Translations under genes and position numbers: made by a program
Shown here: in pieces, positions 58,759 through 64,000 of the stretch
How positions within the stretch are numbered: the first letter of the stretch is position 1
How the letters are laid out: every line of letters starts with the position of its first letter
The notes under the pieces: model-generated
Told to the model about the DNA's origin: nothing
What the model saw: only the letters and a program-made list of their open reading frames with translations
Database searches by the model: none
Origin: an uncultured Coriobacteriales bacterium
Lineage (GTDB): Bacteria; Actinomycetota; Coriobacteriia; Coriobacteriales; UMGS124
Reading direction: 5' to 3'
Length of the DNA: 64,000 nt
Assembly (NCBI GenBank): GCA_934636245.1
Contig: CAKUAI010000006.1
Coordinates: 1 to 64,000 of the forward strand

Positions 58759-59688
58759 CTAAACTTGCGCCTCGCCGAAGCCGGGTATCTCGGGCGTCAC
58801 GGTCGGCGGGATCACGTCGTGCACCTTGGTGATCACGTAGCTGTCGGCCTTGTCGATGAAGATGTTCAGCCTGCGGTCGAAGGCCTGCACCTTCTTGAGG
58901 TCGACGACCATGACGGTGCCCATGGTGAAGCTCAGCGACGGCAGCGCGTCGAGGAAGCCCTTGTCCGCGATGCTTGCCGATATCGACGCGCCCGCGCTGT
59001 TGACGAAGCCCCACTTGCGGTCGGCGGACATGACGAAGTTGGTCTTCACGACGGAGAGCGACACGGCCTTCTCGACCGCCTCGCGCGTGCGCTCGCCCTC
59101 GCTCACGGGGGACGCGGCGATCGGGCCGAAGTCGTCGCGACCGACGAGCACCTCGCCCGGCGTCGACGCGCCGATGCTGAGCGACTCGACAGCCTCGTCG
59201 CCATCGAGGCTCGAGAAGGTTTCGCCCACCGCCTTGCCCGCCTTGGGGCTGTTGACGTAGAGGTTGTACGTGTTGCAGCCGACCGTGACGTTGGAGCCGT
59301 TGCCGGCAGTGACGATGACCGAGCCGTCGCCGGTCTGCCGTATCTCCTTGACGCCGCCGCCGCGCGCCACGTCGCGCCTGAAGCGGTAGAACTCGGCGGC
59401 CGTGGCCACGACGTCGGGGGCGATGGGGGCCATGCAGGCCACGACGTTTCGCAGGGCGTCCATGAGGCCCATCACCACGTCGACGTCCACCGAGACGCAG
59501 CCCGGCCGCACCGCCCGCACGTTGACGTCGACCGCCACGCGCGGGTTGATGAGCCTGGCCGCCTCCTGCACGACGGTCGCGTAGCCGAACAGCGTCGCCG
59601 TAAAGGCCCCGATGCCGACCTCCTCGGTCGGGCCCCCGAACTCGATTGTGACCCTCTCTCGTTCCATCTTCCTTCTCACTCTCAGCAT
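58759..59688 (-). CDS. Uncharacterised two-domain protein, cassette gene A
   Basis: 309 residues from ATG 59688, with GAGGAGG five bases upstream; the ATG 39 bases further out lies in the palindrome flank. Begins MLRVRRKM like genes B and C. N-terminal alpha/beta domain, a hydrophobic middle (about 60-90), a short Gly/Asn/Val segment (GDGSVIVTAGNGSNVTV), and a C-terminal beta-rich domain (about 225-300, DKGFLDALPSL...VDLKKVQAF...YVITKV) distantly like that of B and C. No catalytic motif seen. It belongs to a type I have met as lone accessory genes on integrated elements, function unknown. Confidence 0.8.
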   Translation of the reverse strand: MLRVRRKMERERVTIEFGGPTEEVGIGAFTATLFGYATVVQEAARLINPRVAVDVNVRAVRPGCVSVDVDVVMGLMDALRNVVACMAPIAPDVVATAAEFYRFRRDVARGGGVKEIRQTGDGSVIVTAGNGSNVTVGCNTYNLYVNSPKAGKAVGETFSSLDGDEAVESLSIGASTPGEVLVGRDDFGPIAASPVSEGERTREAVEKAVSLSVVKTNFVMSADRKWGFVNSAGASISASIADKGFLDALPSLSFTMGTVMVVDLKKVQAFDRRLNIFIDKADSYVITKVHDVIPPTVTPEIPGFGEAQV

Positions 59689-59718
59689 GCGCGCCTCCTC
59701 GGCGCGATTGTAGGGCGC
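59651..59718 (-). repeat. Shared leader, copy A
   Basis: 68 bases identical to 62389-62456; 54 of them also recur at 61322-61375. It contains TACAAT (59707-59712, read on minus), the hairpin CGCGCC-GAGGA-GGCGCG (59690-59706) with the Shine-Dalgarno in the loop, and the first codons. Confidence 0.92.
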
Positions 59719-59724
59719 GACGGT

Positions 59725-59748
59725 CATTTTGCCGAAGTCGGTAAAATG
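59725..59748. repeat. 24-bp palindrome, copy A
   Basis: Pattern CATTTT-N3-GA-N2-TC-N3-AAAATG with N3 pairs GCC/GGT. Lies 30 bases after the Abi stop and 13 bases before TACAAT of gene A. Confidence 0.85.
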
Positions 59749-59778
59749 ATTCCCAGCCTGTCTCTCGGCGCCGCGCGC

Positions 59779-60753
59779 CTACGCCCGTCCTTGCTGGCCG
59801 CCCGTGAGATAGTGTCGCTCAAGATCGGCGACTTTATCGATTAGCTTCGGAAAGCCAACCTCGACAAAAAGCGACGTGAACCCAGGACACTCAAGCTTGT
59901 ATCTCGAATACAGGGAATTGATGCCTTTTATAAGGCGAATCAGCTCCAGAGGCGGGAGGAAGCGTTCGAGATGGGAAATCATCTCGATGTACCCGACGTT
60001 TTTTCGGGCTCCGACCTTTGCGCAATAAAACCTCTCGTCATGGGCGCAGATATTCCTGAACCTGACCAGTATCTCAAGGCTTATGCTCGCCTTTTTGGGA
60101 GAGAAGAAGCCGAGGTACCTGTCTCCCAGAAGCGAGTTTGAGACCGCGATCATCTTGCACACCGATGACCTGTCGCTGTCCGTCATAAGGTTGAACATGT
60201 GCTCGAGATTTCCGAACGTCATGTTGTTTGAGAGCACCCAGAGCGGTATATGGGTGTGGTTCTTTTTGTAATGCTTGACGAATGGTGCATCCCTTTTGTT
60301 CTCTGCCACGTCGAACGCCAACATGAGCTTGCGCATCTCATCGGCGTATTCCCGCCTATTTGATGATTTGCGGGACAGATACTCTGATTCGGCCGCATAG
60401 TTCGAAACGTCTTTGTATGCAGCATGGCCGCGATGCTTTTCCGAGAAGCAATACGAGATCGCTGTCCTCGTGCATGCCTCGGCCTTTATCAGATAGCCGA
60501 ATGTTAGATTCCGCAGCTCTCTATCAAACCTGTACAGGTCGTAGATATTGCTGAATGTGGCGCCATCGATGTATCTGTCGTCACCGGCGCTTACGGTGGC
60601 GGCCCTGTCGATAAACGGCGTTTTATATCCATTGATTATGGAGTAATAGCCTTCGCGCATGAGTATGCGCTCTGTCTCTGAGTCAGTGTGCAGCCCCCGC
60701 CTTTTTAACAGGGCCATTTGCTCGTCGATGGTGAGGAACGGCTTGTCATCCAT
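59779..60753 (-). CDS. Abi_2 / AbiF-family HEPN protein, element copy
   Basis: 324 residues from ATG 60753, four bases after GGAGGG (60771 is a longer start on the RNA hairpin). Same family as 2039-2935: REGYYSIINGYKTPF, DIYDLYRFDRELRNLTFGYL, PLWVLSNNMTFGNLEHMFNLM and HEPN motif RNICAH at residues 233-238. Lower GC than the adjacent cassette genes, with a strong AT-rich promoter of its own, so it was acquired separately. Its own structured RNA precedes it. Confidence 0.9.
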   Translation of the reverse strand: MDDKPFLTIDEQMALLKRRGLHTDSETERILMREGYYSIINGYKTPFIDRAATVSAGDDRYIDGATFSNIYDLYRFDRELRNLTFGYLIKAEACTRTAISYCFSEKHRGHAAYKDVSNYAAESEYLSRKSSNRREYADEMRKLMLAFDVAENKRDAPFVKHYKKNHTHIPLWVLSNNMTFGNLEHMFNLMTDSDRSSVCKMIAVSNSLLGDRYLGFFSPKKASISLEILVRFRNICAHDERFYCAKVGARKNVGYIEMISHLERFLPPLELIRLIKGINSLYSRYKLECPGFTSLFVEVGFPKLIDKVADLERHYLTGGQQGRA

Positions 60754-60764
60754 TTTGCCCTCCA

Positions 60765-60845
60765 AAACCAAACAAGCGGCTACCCCGTAAGGCAGCCGCT
60801 TGTTGGTGGACCCGGGGCCCGTAGGCTACCCGAATCAATACCGCT
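60765..60845 (-). ncRNA. Structured RNA upstream of element Abi gene (abiF-like motif)
   Basis: Starts about seven bases after TATATT. A GC-rich hairpin (about 60806-60832) is followed by a 13-base-pair hairpin (60772-60803, arms from ACAAGCGGC) and then TTTGGTTTTGGAGGG, i.e. terminator-like and just before the ribosome site. Layout matches 1949-2024: two hairpins, then TTGGAGG and the ATG. Confidence 0.62.
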
Positions 60846-60851
60846 GCCAGT

Positions 60852-60879
60852 AATATATCAACACGCACTTTAAAGTCAA
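60852..60879 (-). promoter_or_regulatory. Promoter of element abiF-type RNA
   Basis: On the minus strand TTGACT (60879-60874) and TATATT (60857-60852), spacer 16. Confidence 0.65.
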
Positions 60880-60937
60880 CAACTAAACCCATAGATTCAT
60901 CCAACACGCCACAGCGCCTCGGCTCACCTACTGGAAT

Positions 60938-60961
60938 CATTTTCGCGAGCTCGCGAAAATG
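60938..60961. repeat. 24-bp palindrome, copy without a leader
   Basis: Perfect symmetric copy: CATTTT-CGC-GA-GC-TC-GCG-AAAATG. Lies 27 bases after the stop of gene B. It is followed by ATTCCA, as in the other units, but TACAAT and the shared leader are missing. Confidence 0.85.
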
Positions 60962-60988
60962 GAAGCTTCCAGGGCTTTCGGCTCCGCG

Positions 60989-61345
60989 CTACGCCTCGCT
61001 GTCGAAGAGCGTCCGCTGCTCCTGCGTCGGCAGCTTCACGTACTCGAGCACGCGCTCTATGGCGTAGGACGTCGTGAGTCTGTTGTTCCTCCCGACGGAC
61101 TGCTCGGTGCGCAGGTCGACCCGCAGCATGTCGCCGCCGCCGAGGCGGACGTCGCCGGAGGCGACCTTTGCGAGGAACTCCTCGTCCTCGATGGTGACGT
61201 GGCGGTAGACCGCGCCCGAGTCGCCGGGCGTGGTGAACGAGTAGCCGGACCTCCCGCCGTGGTACGACCCGGAGTCCGGGCACAGGTACATGCCATGCGT
61301 CCTGAAGACAATGCTCTTTGACATCTTCCTTCTCACTCTCAGCAT
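60989..61345 (-). CDS. Small uncharacterised protein, cassette gene B
   Basis: 118 residues from ATG 61345, five bases after GAGGAGG. Starts MLRVRRKM. The rest aligns with the C-terminal domain of gene C: HGMYLCPDSGSYHGG against HGVILHPASGSYDGA, then GYSFTT, IEDEEFLAKV, VRLGGGDMLRVDL and a final YAIERVLEYV. So it is a free-standing version of that beta-rich domain. No enzymatic motif. Confidence 0.78.
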   Translation of the reverse strand: MLRVRRKMSKSIVFRTHGMYLCPDSGSYHGGRSGYSFTTPGDSGAVYRHVTIEDEEFLAKVASGDVRLGGGDMLRVDLRTEQSVGRNNRLTTSYAIERVLEYVKLPTQEQRTLFDSEA

Positions 61346-61375
61346 GCGCGCCTCCTCGGCGCGATTGTAGGGCGC
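61322..61375 (-). repeat. Shared leader, copy B
   Basis: 54 bases identical to copies A and C, covering TACAAT (61364-61369, minus), the Shine-Dalgarno hairpin and the start codons; diverges after codon eight. Confidence 0.92.
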
Positions 61376-61383
61376 ACGGGGAC

Positions 61384-61407
61384 CATTTTCGTGACCTCAC
61401 GAAAATG
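61384..61407. repeat. 24-bp palindrome, copy B
   Basis: Perfect symmetric copy with N3 pairs CGT/ACG. Lies 32 bases after the stop of gene C and 14 bases before TACAAT of gene B. Confidence 0.85.
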
Positions 61408-61439
61408 GGGGCTGCCTGGACTTTCGGCGGCGTGGCGGC

Positions 61440-62426
61440 CTATATGCCCAGGCCCTCCTGCTGGCACGGTCTGTACGGCTCGTACGAGTGCACCTTGTCG
61501 ATCGTGTAGGCCCACGTCACCGCACCCATCTTGGACACCCTTTGCACGGCCGTCATGTCGACCCTGAGCGTGTCCTTTGCGAAGAGCCTCACCTCGGCGC
61601 GCTCGAGCCTCTCACGGAACTCCTCGTCCGCTATCGCGACCTTCCTGTACGTGGTCGCGTCCGCGCCGTCGCCCGTGGTGAAGGTGTAGCCGCGCTCCGC
61701 GCCGTCGTAGGAGCCCGACGCGGGGTGGAGGATCACGCCGTGCATCTCAAAGCTCGTCTTCTCCGAGGTGACCTCGTCGAGCATGTCGGAGTTGCCAGTC
61801 GCCACCTTGCGGTAGGTCGCCAAAGGCTCCCCGTCCTCCTGCGTGAACGTCGCCGGGTACCCCGCCGCCGGAGGTGTGTGCGGGTCGCCGACGTATATCT
61901 GGACGCTCTGGGCGTTTATGCTGCCCACGATCGGCCCCATGGCGGCCGTGGTGTACTGCTCGGCCACCTTCTGGGACTGCACGACCCTGTGCGTGTCCTC
62001 GTCGACCGTGACGGCGTCGTCGCCCGACCCATAGGTGTACGACCCGTCGCCGTTGTCGGAGAAACGGTCGACGCGGCCCCTCACCTTTCGGACGATGGCG
62101 GGCAGCGTGGCCGACCCACCGCCCAGGAAACCGAGAATCGCGAGGCCGGTGCTCAGCGCCCCACCTTCGCTGGACGAGAGGAACCCGAGCAGGCCGCTGG
62201 CGACCTCGGTGGCAAACTCGACTATGAACGACCCCTCGCGGAAGGGCCGCACCTTGATGGACACCTCGTCCTGGCACCCGAGCACCGTGACGGTCTCGCG
62301 CACGAGGCCGCTGAAGCTGGACAGCACCTTCGCCAGCTCCTGGGCACCGACCCCGGTCTCAGGGTCGACGCCGCAAATCCTGTAGACAACCCTCTCTCGT
62401 TCCATCTTCCTTCTCACTCTCAGCAT
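61440..62426 (-). CDS. Uncharacterised two-domain protein, cassette gene C
   Basis: 328 residues from ATG 62426, five bases after GAGGAGG. Starts MLRVRRKMERERV as gene A. N-terminal alpha/beta domain (VRPFREGSFIVEF), a glycine-rich hydrophobic stretch that could cross a membrane (about 85-115, LSTGLAILGFLGGGSATLPAIV), a middle NGDGSYTYGSG segment, and a C-terminal domain shared with gene B (about 225-320). Same uncharacterised family as gene A; function unknown. Confidence 0.8.
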   Translation of the reverse strand: MLRVRRKMERERVVYRICGVDPETGVGAQELAKVLSSFSGLVRETVTVLGCQDEVSIKVRPFREGSFIVEFATEVASGLLGFLSSSEGGALSTGLAILGFLGGGSATLPAIVRKVRGRVDRFSDNGDGSYTYGSGDDAVTVDEDTHRVVQSQKVAEQYTTAAMGPIVGSINAQSVQIYVGDPHTPPAAGYPATFTQEDGEPLATYRKVATGNSDMLDEVTSEKTSFEMHGVILHPASGSYDGAERGYTFTTGDGADATTYRKVAIADEEFRERLERAEVRLFAKDTLRVDMTAVQRVSKMGAVTWAYTIDKVHSYEPYRPCQQEGLGI

Positions 62427-62456
62427 GCGCGCCTCCTCGGCGCGATTGTAGGGCGC
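62389..62456 (-). repeat. Shared leader, copy C
   Basis: 68 bases identical to copy A; TACAAT at 62445-62450 (minus). Confidence 0.92.
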
Positions 62457-62464
62457 ATTGGAAC

Positions 62465-62488
62465 CATTTTATTGAGGTCAACAAAATG
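62465..62488. repeat. 24-bp palindrome, copy C
   Basis: CATTTT-ATT-GA-GG-TC-AAC-AAAATG, symmetric but for one N3 position. Lies 20 bases after the stop of the repressor relic and 14 before TACAAT of gene C. Confidence 0.85.
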
Positions 62489-62508
62489 GTTCCGAACTGG
62501 GGCATCAC

Positions 62509-62620
62509 TTACGCGACGTCGCGGGACGGAACGCGATCACGTGCGTCCCCCGGGCGGTTTTCGGGAAGCGCGCACAGGCCCTTGGCCATGGTGGCGAGGG
62601 ACTCCCGGCCGTCAACGCCG
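62509..62620 (-). pseudogene. Relic of the XRE repressor 3' end
   Basis: Translates to GRESLATMAKGLCALPENRPG and a short tail with stop, matching the C-terminus of the intact repressor at 63262-63657 (GRESLAGVAKGLSALPENRPG). No start or HTH remains. Left by duplication followed by deletion. Confidence 0.8.
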
Positions 62621-62621
62621 T

Positions 62622-62882
62622 TCAGCTCCGTTCATGCCCCGTGAGTTTCCCGAGCTGCTTCTCGAAATCGTTCTTGTACGTGGCGTCCTGGCACTTGCTG
62701 AACTCGCGGAACCTCTCGCGTGCAATCGAGTCGGCAGTCTTTTTTGTGCGGCTGCCGTGGCCCTCAAGCACGTCGCGACCGTTGAACTTCAGGAAGCCGT
62801 CGAGCAGCTCCTCGCAGTCCCTCATGCTGAGCAGCACATGCCTCTCTGCCCTGTCCTCCGCGGCGTCGAGGAACATCGTCAC
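62622..62882 (-). pseudogene. RhuM family, C-terminal fragment
   Basis: 86 residues from GTG 62882, overlapping the upstream stop (GTGA). FLKFNGRDVLEGHGS and the surrounding helical pattern match the RhuM C-terminus. The middle of the family (about 150 residues) is missing between this and the next entry. It may still be translated by coupling. Confidence 0.7.
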
Positions 62883-63193
62883 GAGCCGGAGTAGACGGGC
62901 GGCCGCCCACTCAATCTACTTCTTTCGGAAAAATCGAAAGAAGTGGTTGAGCTGGTCTTTTCCAGCTCGCCGCTCTTGAATATGTTGTTTAAATGCTCGG
63001 AGATCGTCGGCAGGCCGACACCAAACAGCTCGGCGATGGCCTTCTGCCTCATCCAGAACGTCTCGTCTGAGTACATGACCTCGACCGAGACGTTAGCCCC
63101 GTCGGACTGGTAGAGGACGATCCCGGTCTCGATGCCCGGCTTCGTCTTGTCCTCGCCTTCTTCGTTGTTTTCAGTCTGTCCGTTACTGTTCAT
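62879..63193 (-). pseudogene. RhuM family, N-terminal fragment
   Basis: 104 residues from ATG 63193, after GAGGAGG-type site. VSVEVMYSDETFWMRQKAIAEL and VGLPTISEHLNNIFKSGEL match the RhuM N-terminal HTH part. After GEL the frame enters a hairpin-bearing junction and ends. Whether the truncated protein is functional (as a small DNA-binding protein) is open. Confidence 0.72.
62918..62944. repeat. Hairpin at the RhuM deletion junction
   Basis: Perfect 10-base arms ACTTCTTTCG and CGAAAGAAGT around seven bases, exactly where the N-terminal RhuM homology stops. Confidence 0.7.
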
Positions 63194-63261
63194 GGCTCCT
63201 CCTCGGTTGAACCTGATGGGCAATGGCCGTTTCGGAATCGCACGCCCCGACCACCCCTCAC

Positions 63262-63657
63262 CTACGCGACACCCTGGGCCTGAAGGGAAGGACGTGCGTC
63301 CCCCGGGCGGTTTTCGGGAAGGGCGCTCAGGCCCTTGGCCACGCCGGCGAGGGACTCGCGGCCCGCCTGCGTCATCGAGTCGTAGGCGTCCACGACCTGC
63401 CGCTTGAGGGGGTCGTCGGGGCGGCACGCGGCCTCGGGCGCGGCGTCGTCCCCATCGTCCCACCCGCACAGGTCGTTCGGCGTGCAGCCCAGCGCCTTCG
63501 CGCAGTCCACGGCGTCGGAGAGGGACATAGCCGTATCCTCTCTCTCCCAGCAGCCGACAATTCTTTCCGTAACACCAATCATTGAAGCCAAATCGCCCTG
63601 AGTGATCTTTTTCGCTTTTCGAATCTCTCTCAGGCGCAAGGTGTACTCCTTATCCAT
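63262..63657 (-). CDS. XRE-family transcriptional repressor
   Basis: 131 residues from ATG 63657, eight bases after AGGAGG. N-terminal HTH (about 5-60): LREIRKAKKITQGDLASMIGVTERIVGCWER, then ALGCTPNDLCGW. An acidic spacer and a helical C-terminus (DPLKRQVVDAYDSMTQAGRESLA) may dimerise or sense signal. Divergent from the HTH gene at 63805 with twin operators between; probable master repressor of the element. Confidence 0.88.
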   Translation of the reverse strand: MDKEYTLRLREIRKAKKITQGDLASMIGVTERIVGCWEREDTAMSLSDAVDCAKALGCTPNDLCGWDDGDDAAPEAACRPDDPLKRQVVDAYDSMTQAGRESLAGVAKGLSALPENRPGDARPSLQAQGVA

Positions 63658-63728
63658 GGGCTTCACCTCCTATGGCGAGAAATCTACCAAAACTGTGTAT
63701 TCAAATCAACAAAATTGGTAGAAAACTG

Positions 63729-63785
63729 TTGACACAGACAAAATCTGTCTCTATTCTGCTTTTACGACGTACAGAAACTGTCTGT
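63729..63785 (+). promoter_or_regulatory. Promoter with twin operators
   Basis: TTGACA (63729-63734), 17 bases, TATTCT (63752-63757). ACAGA-N5-TCTGT occurs twice: 63734-63748, between the promoter boxes, and 63771-63785, just downstream of the start point. A CTACCAA/TTGGTAG inverted repeat (about 63684-63721) lies on the other side and may serve the minus-strand gene. Confidence 0.72.
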
Positions 63786-63804
63786 TTTAATTAGGAGGGT
63801 ACAG

Positions 63805-64000
63805 ATGCAGTCTCTTGAAGAGATTTTCCCGAGTCGCCTGAAGGCATACATGGACCTCTCGGGCATGGGCGCCGAGCGCCTGGCGCGCGAGACGGGCTGC
63901 TCCGTCGACGCGATTCGCAAGTACATGAGCGGCGCGATGCTGCCGCAGTTCAAGACCGCGTTCCGCCTTGCGCAGGCCCTTGGCTGCACGCCCAACGACC
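63805..64000 (+). CDS. Second HTH regulator, divergent (3' end outside window)
   Basis: 65 codons visible from ATG 63805, six bases after AGGAGGG. LKAYMDLSGMGAERLARETG and VDAIRKYMSG form an HTH of XRE type, ending ALGCTPND, the same phrase as in the repressor on the other strand. Possibly a Cro- or activator-like partner. Cut by the window end. Confidence 0.8.
   Translation, partial: MQSLEEIFPSRLKAYMDLSGMGAERLARETGCSVDAIRKYMSGAMLPQFKTAFRLAQALGCTPND

Larger units (their letters stand above)
57229..64000. mobile_element. Integrated mobile element, left part
   Basis: Starts at tRNA-Asn with a large serine recombinase and carries accessory genes (three paralogs with shared leaders, an AbiF module, RhuM fragments, an XRE repressor pair). 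No structural phage or conjugation genes are seen before the window ends, so its class is open. Confidence 0.75.

Noticed and set aside
59725..59748. Palindromes of the cassette array read as intrinsic terminators
   Set aside because: T-run is on the 5' arm and A-run on the 3' arm on both strands, opposite to what termination needs.
58759..62456. Cassette array read as an integron
   Set aside because: No tyrosine-type integron integrase, no attC-like simple sites, and each unit has its own promoter-like leader.

Overview
The window is high-GC chromosomal DNA with long contiguous genes, Shine-Dalgarno sites of the AGGAGG type, tRNA genes that encode their own CCA, and Tat-exported oligopeptide-binding proteins. 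Gene content (oleate hydratase, two Opp/Dpp operons, an AroM/DUF1177 pair, creatininase-type hydrolases, M42, M18 and M20 peptidases, an SLH/BspA surface protein and a FIVAR-repeat surface protein) points to an anaerobic host-associated actinobacterium, most likely class Coriobacteriia. That placement is an inference from gene content, not from a phylogenetic marker.

Layout. 1-4.4 kb: the 5' part of an SLH/BspA surface protein, an AbiF-type HEPN gene with its own upstream structured RNA, and a DUF4143 ATPase. 4.7-8.6 kb: a 1264-residue exported multidomain surface protein. 8.8-10.9 kb: xanthine phosphoribosyltransferase, a metallophosphoesterase and a lone HypB. 11-24.8 kb: a peptide-use island with two near-identical oligopeptide-binding proteins, one full permease/ATPase set, M18 and M20 peptidases, AroM, DUF1177, a C39-like peptidase and a nitrilase. 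25-36.9 kb: a coiled-coil protein, DegV, RecQ, a thioesterase, MTA/SAH nucleosidase, a small basic protein, an NDH-2-like enzyme, dUTPase, oleate hydratase with a TetR regulator, and a YgjP-like metallopeptidase. 36.9-46 kb: two tandem creatininase-family hydrolases, an M42 aminopeptidase and a second complete Opp operon. 46-55.5 kb: an orphan XdhC-like protein, a three-gene TerB/ATPase/helicase cassette that matches the Shango anti-phage system, a HAD phosphatase and an exported protein. 55.6-57.3 kb: tRNA-Gly, tRNA-Leu, a deformylase-like protein and tRNA-Asn.

57.2 kb to the end is an integrated element. A large serine recombinase ends inside the tRNA-Asn gene. Upstream of it on the minus strand lie three paralogous genes of an uncharacterised family, a second AbiF module with its own RNA, a shrunken RhuM gene, a relic of a repressor gene, an intact XRE repressor, and the start of a divergent second HTH regulator. 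Three of these genes share an almost identical leader (TACAAT, a Shine-Dalgarno in a small hairpin, and the first eight codons). Each leader is preceded by a 24-bp palindrome of fixed design. A fourth palindrome lies between gene B and the AbiF module. This repeated-cassette arrangement is the part of the window I cannot match to a described system, and it is my main candidate for follow-up.

Most enzymes were assigned from motifs visible in the translations. No searches were run. Many start codons were moved downstream of the longest possible start to fit ribosome binding sites, and the entries say where.
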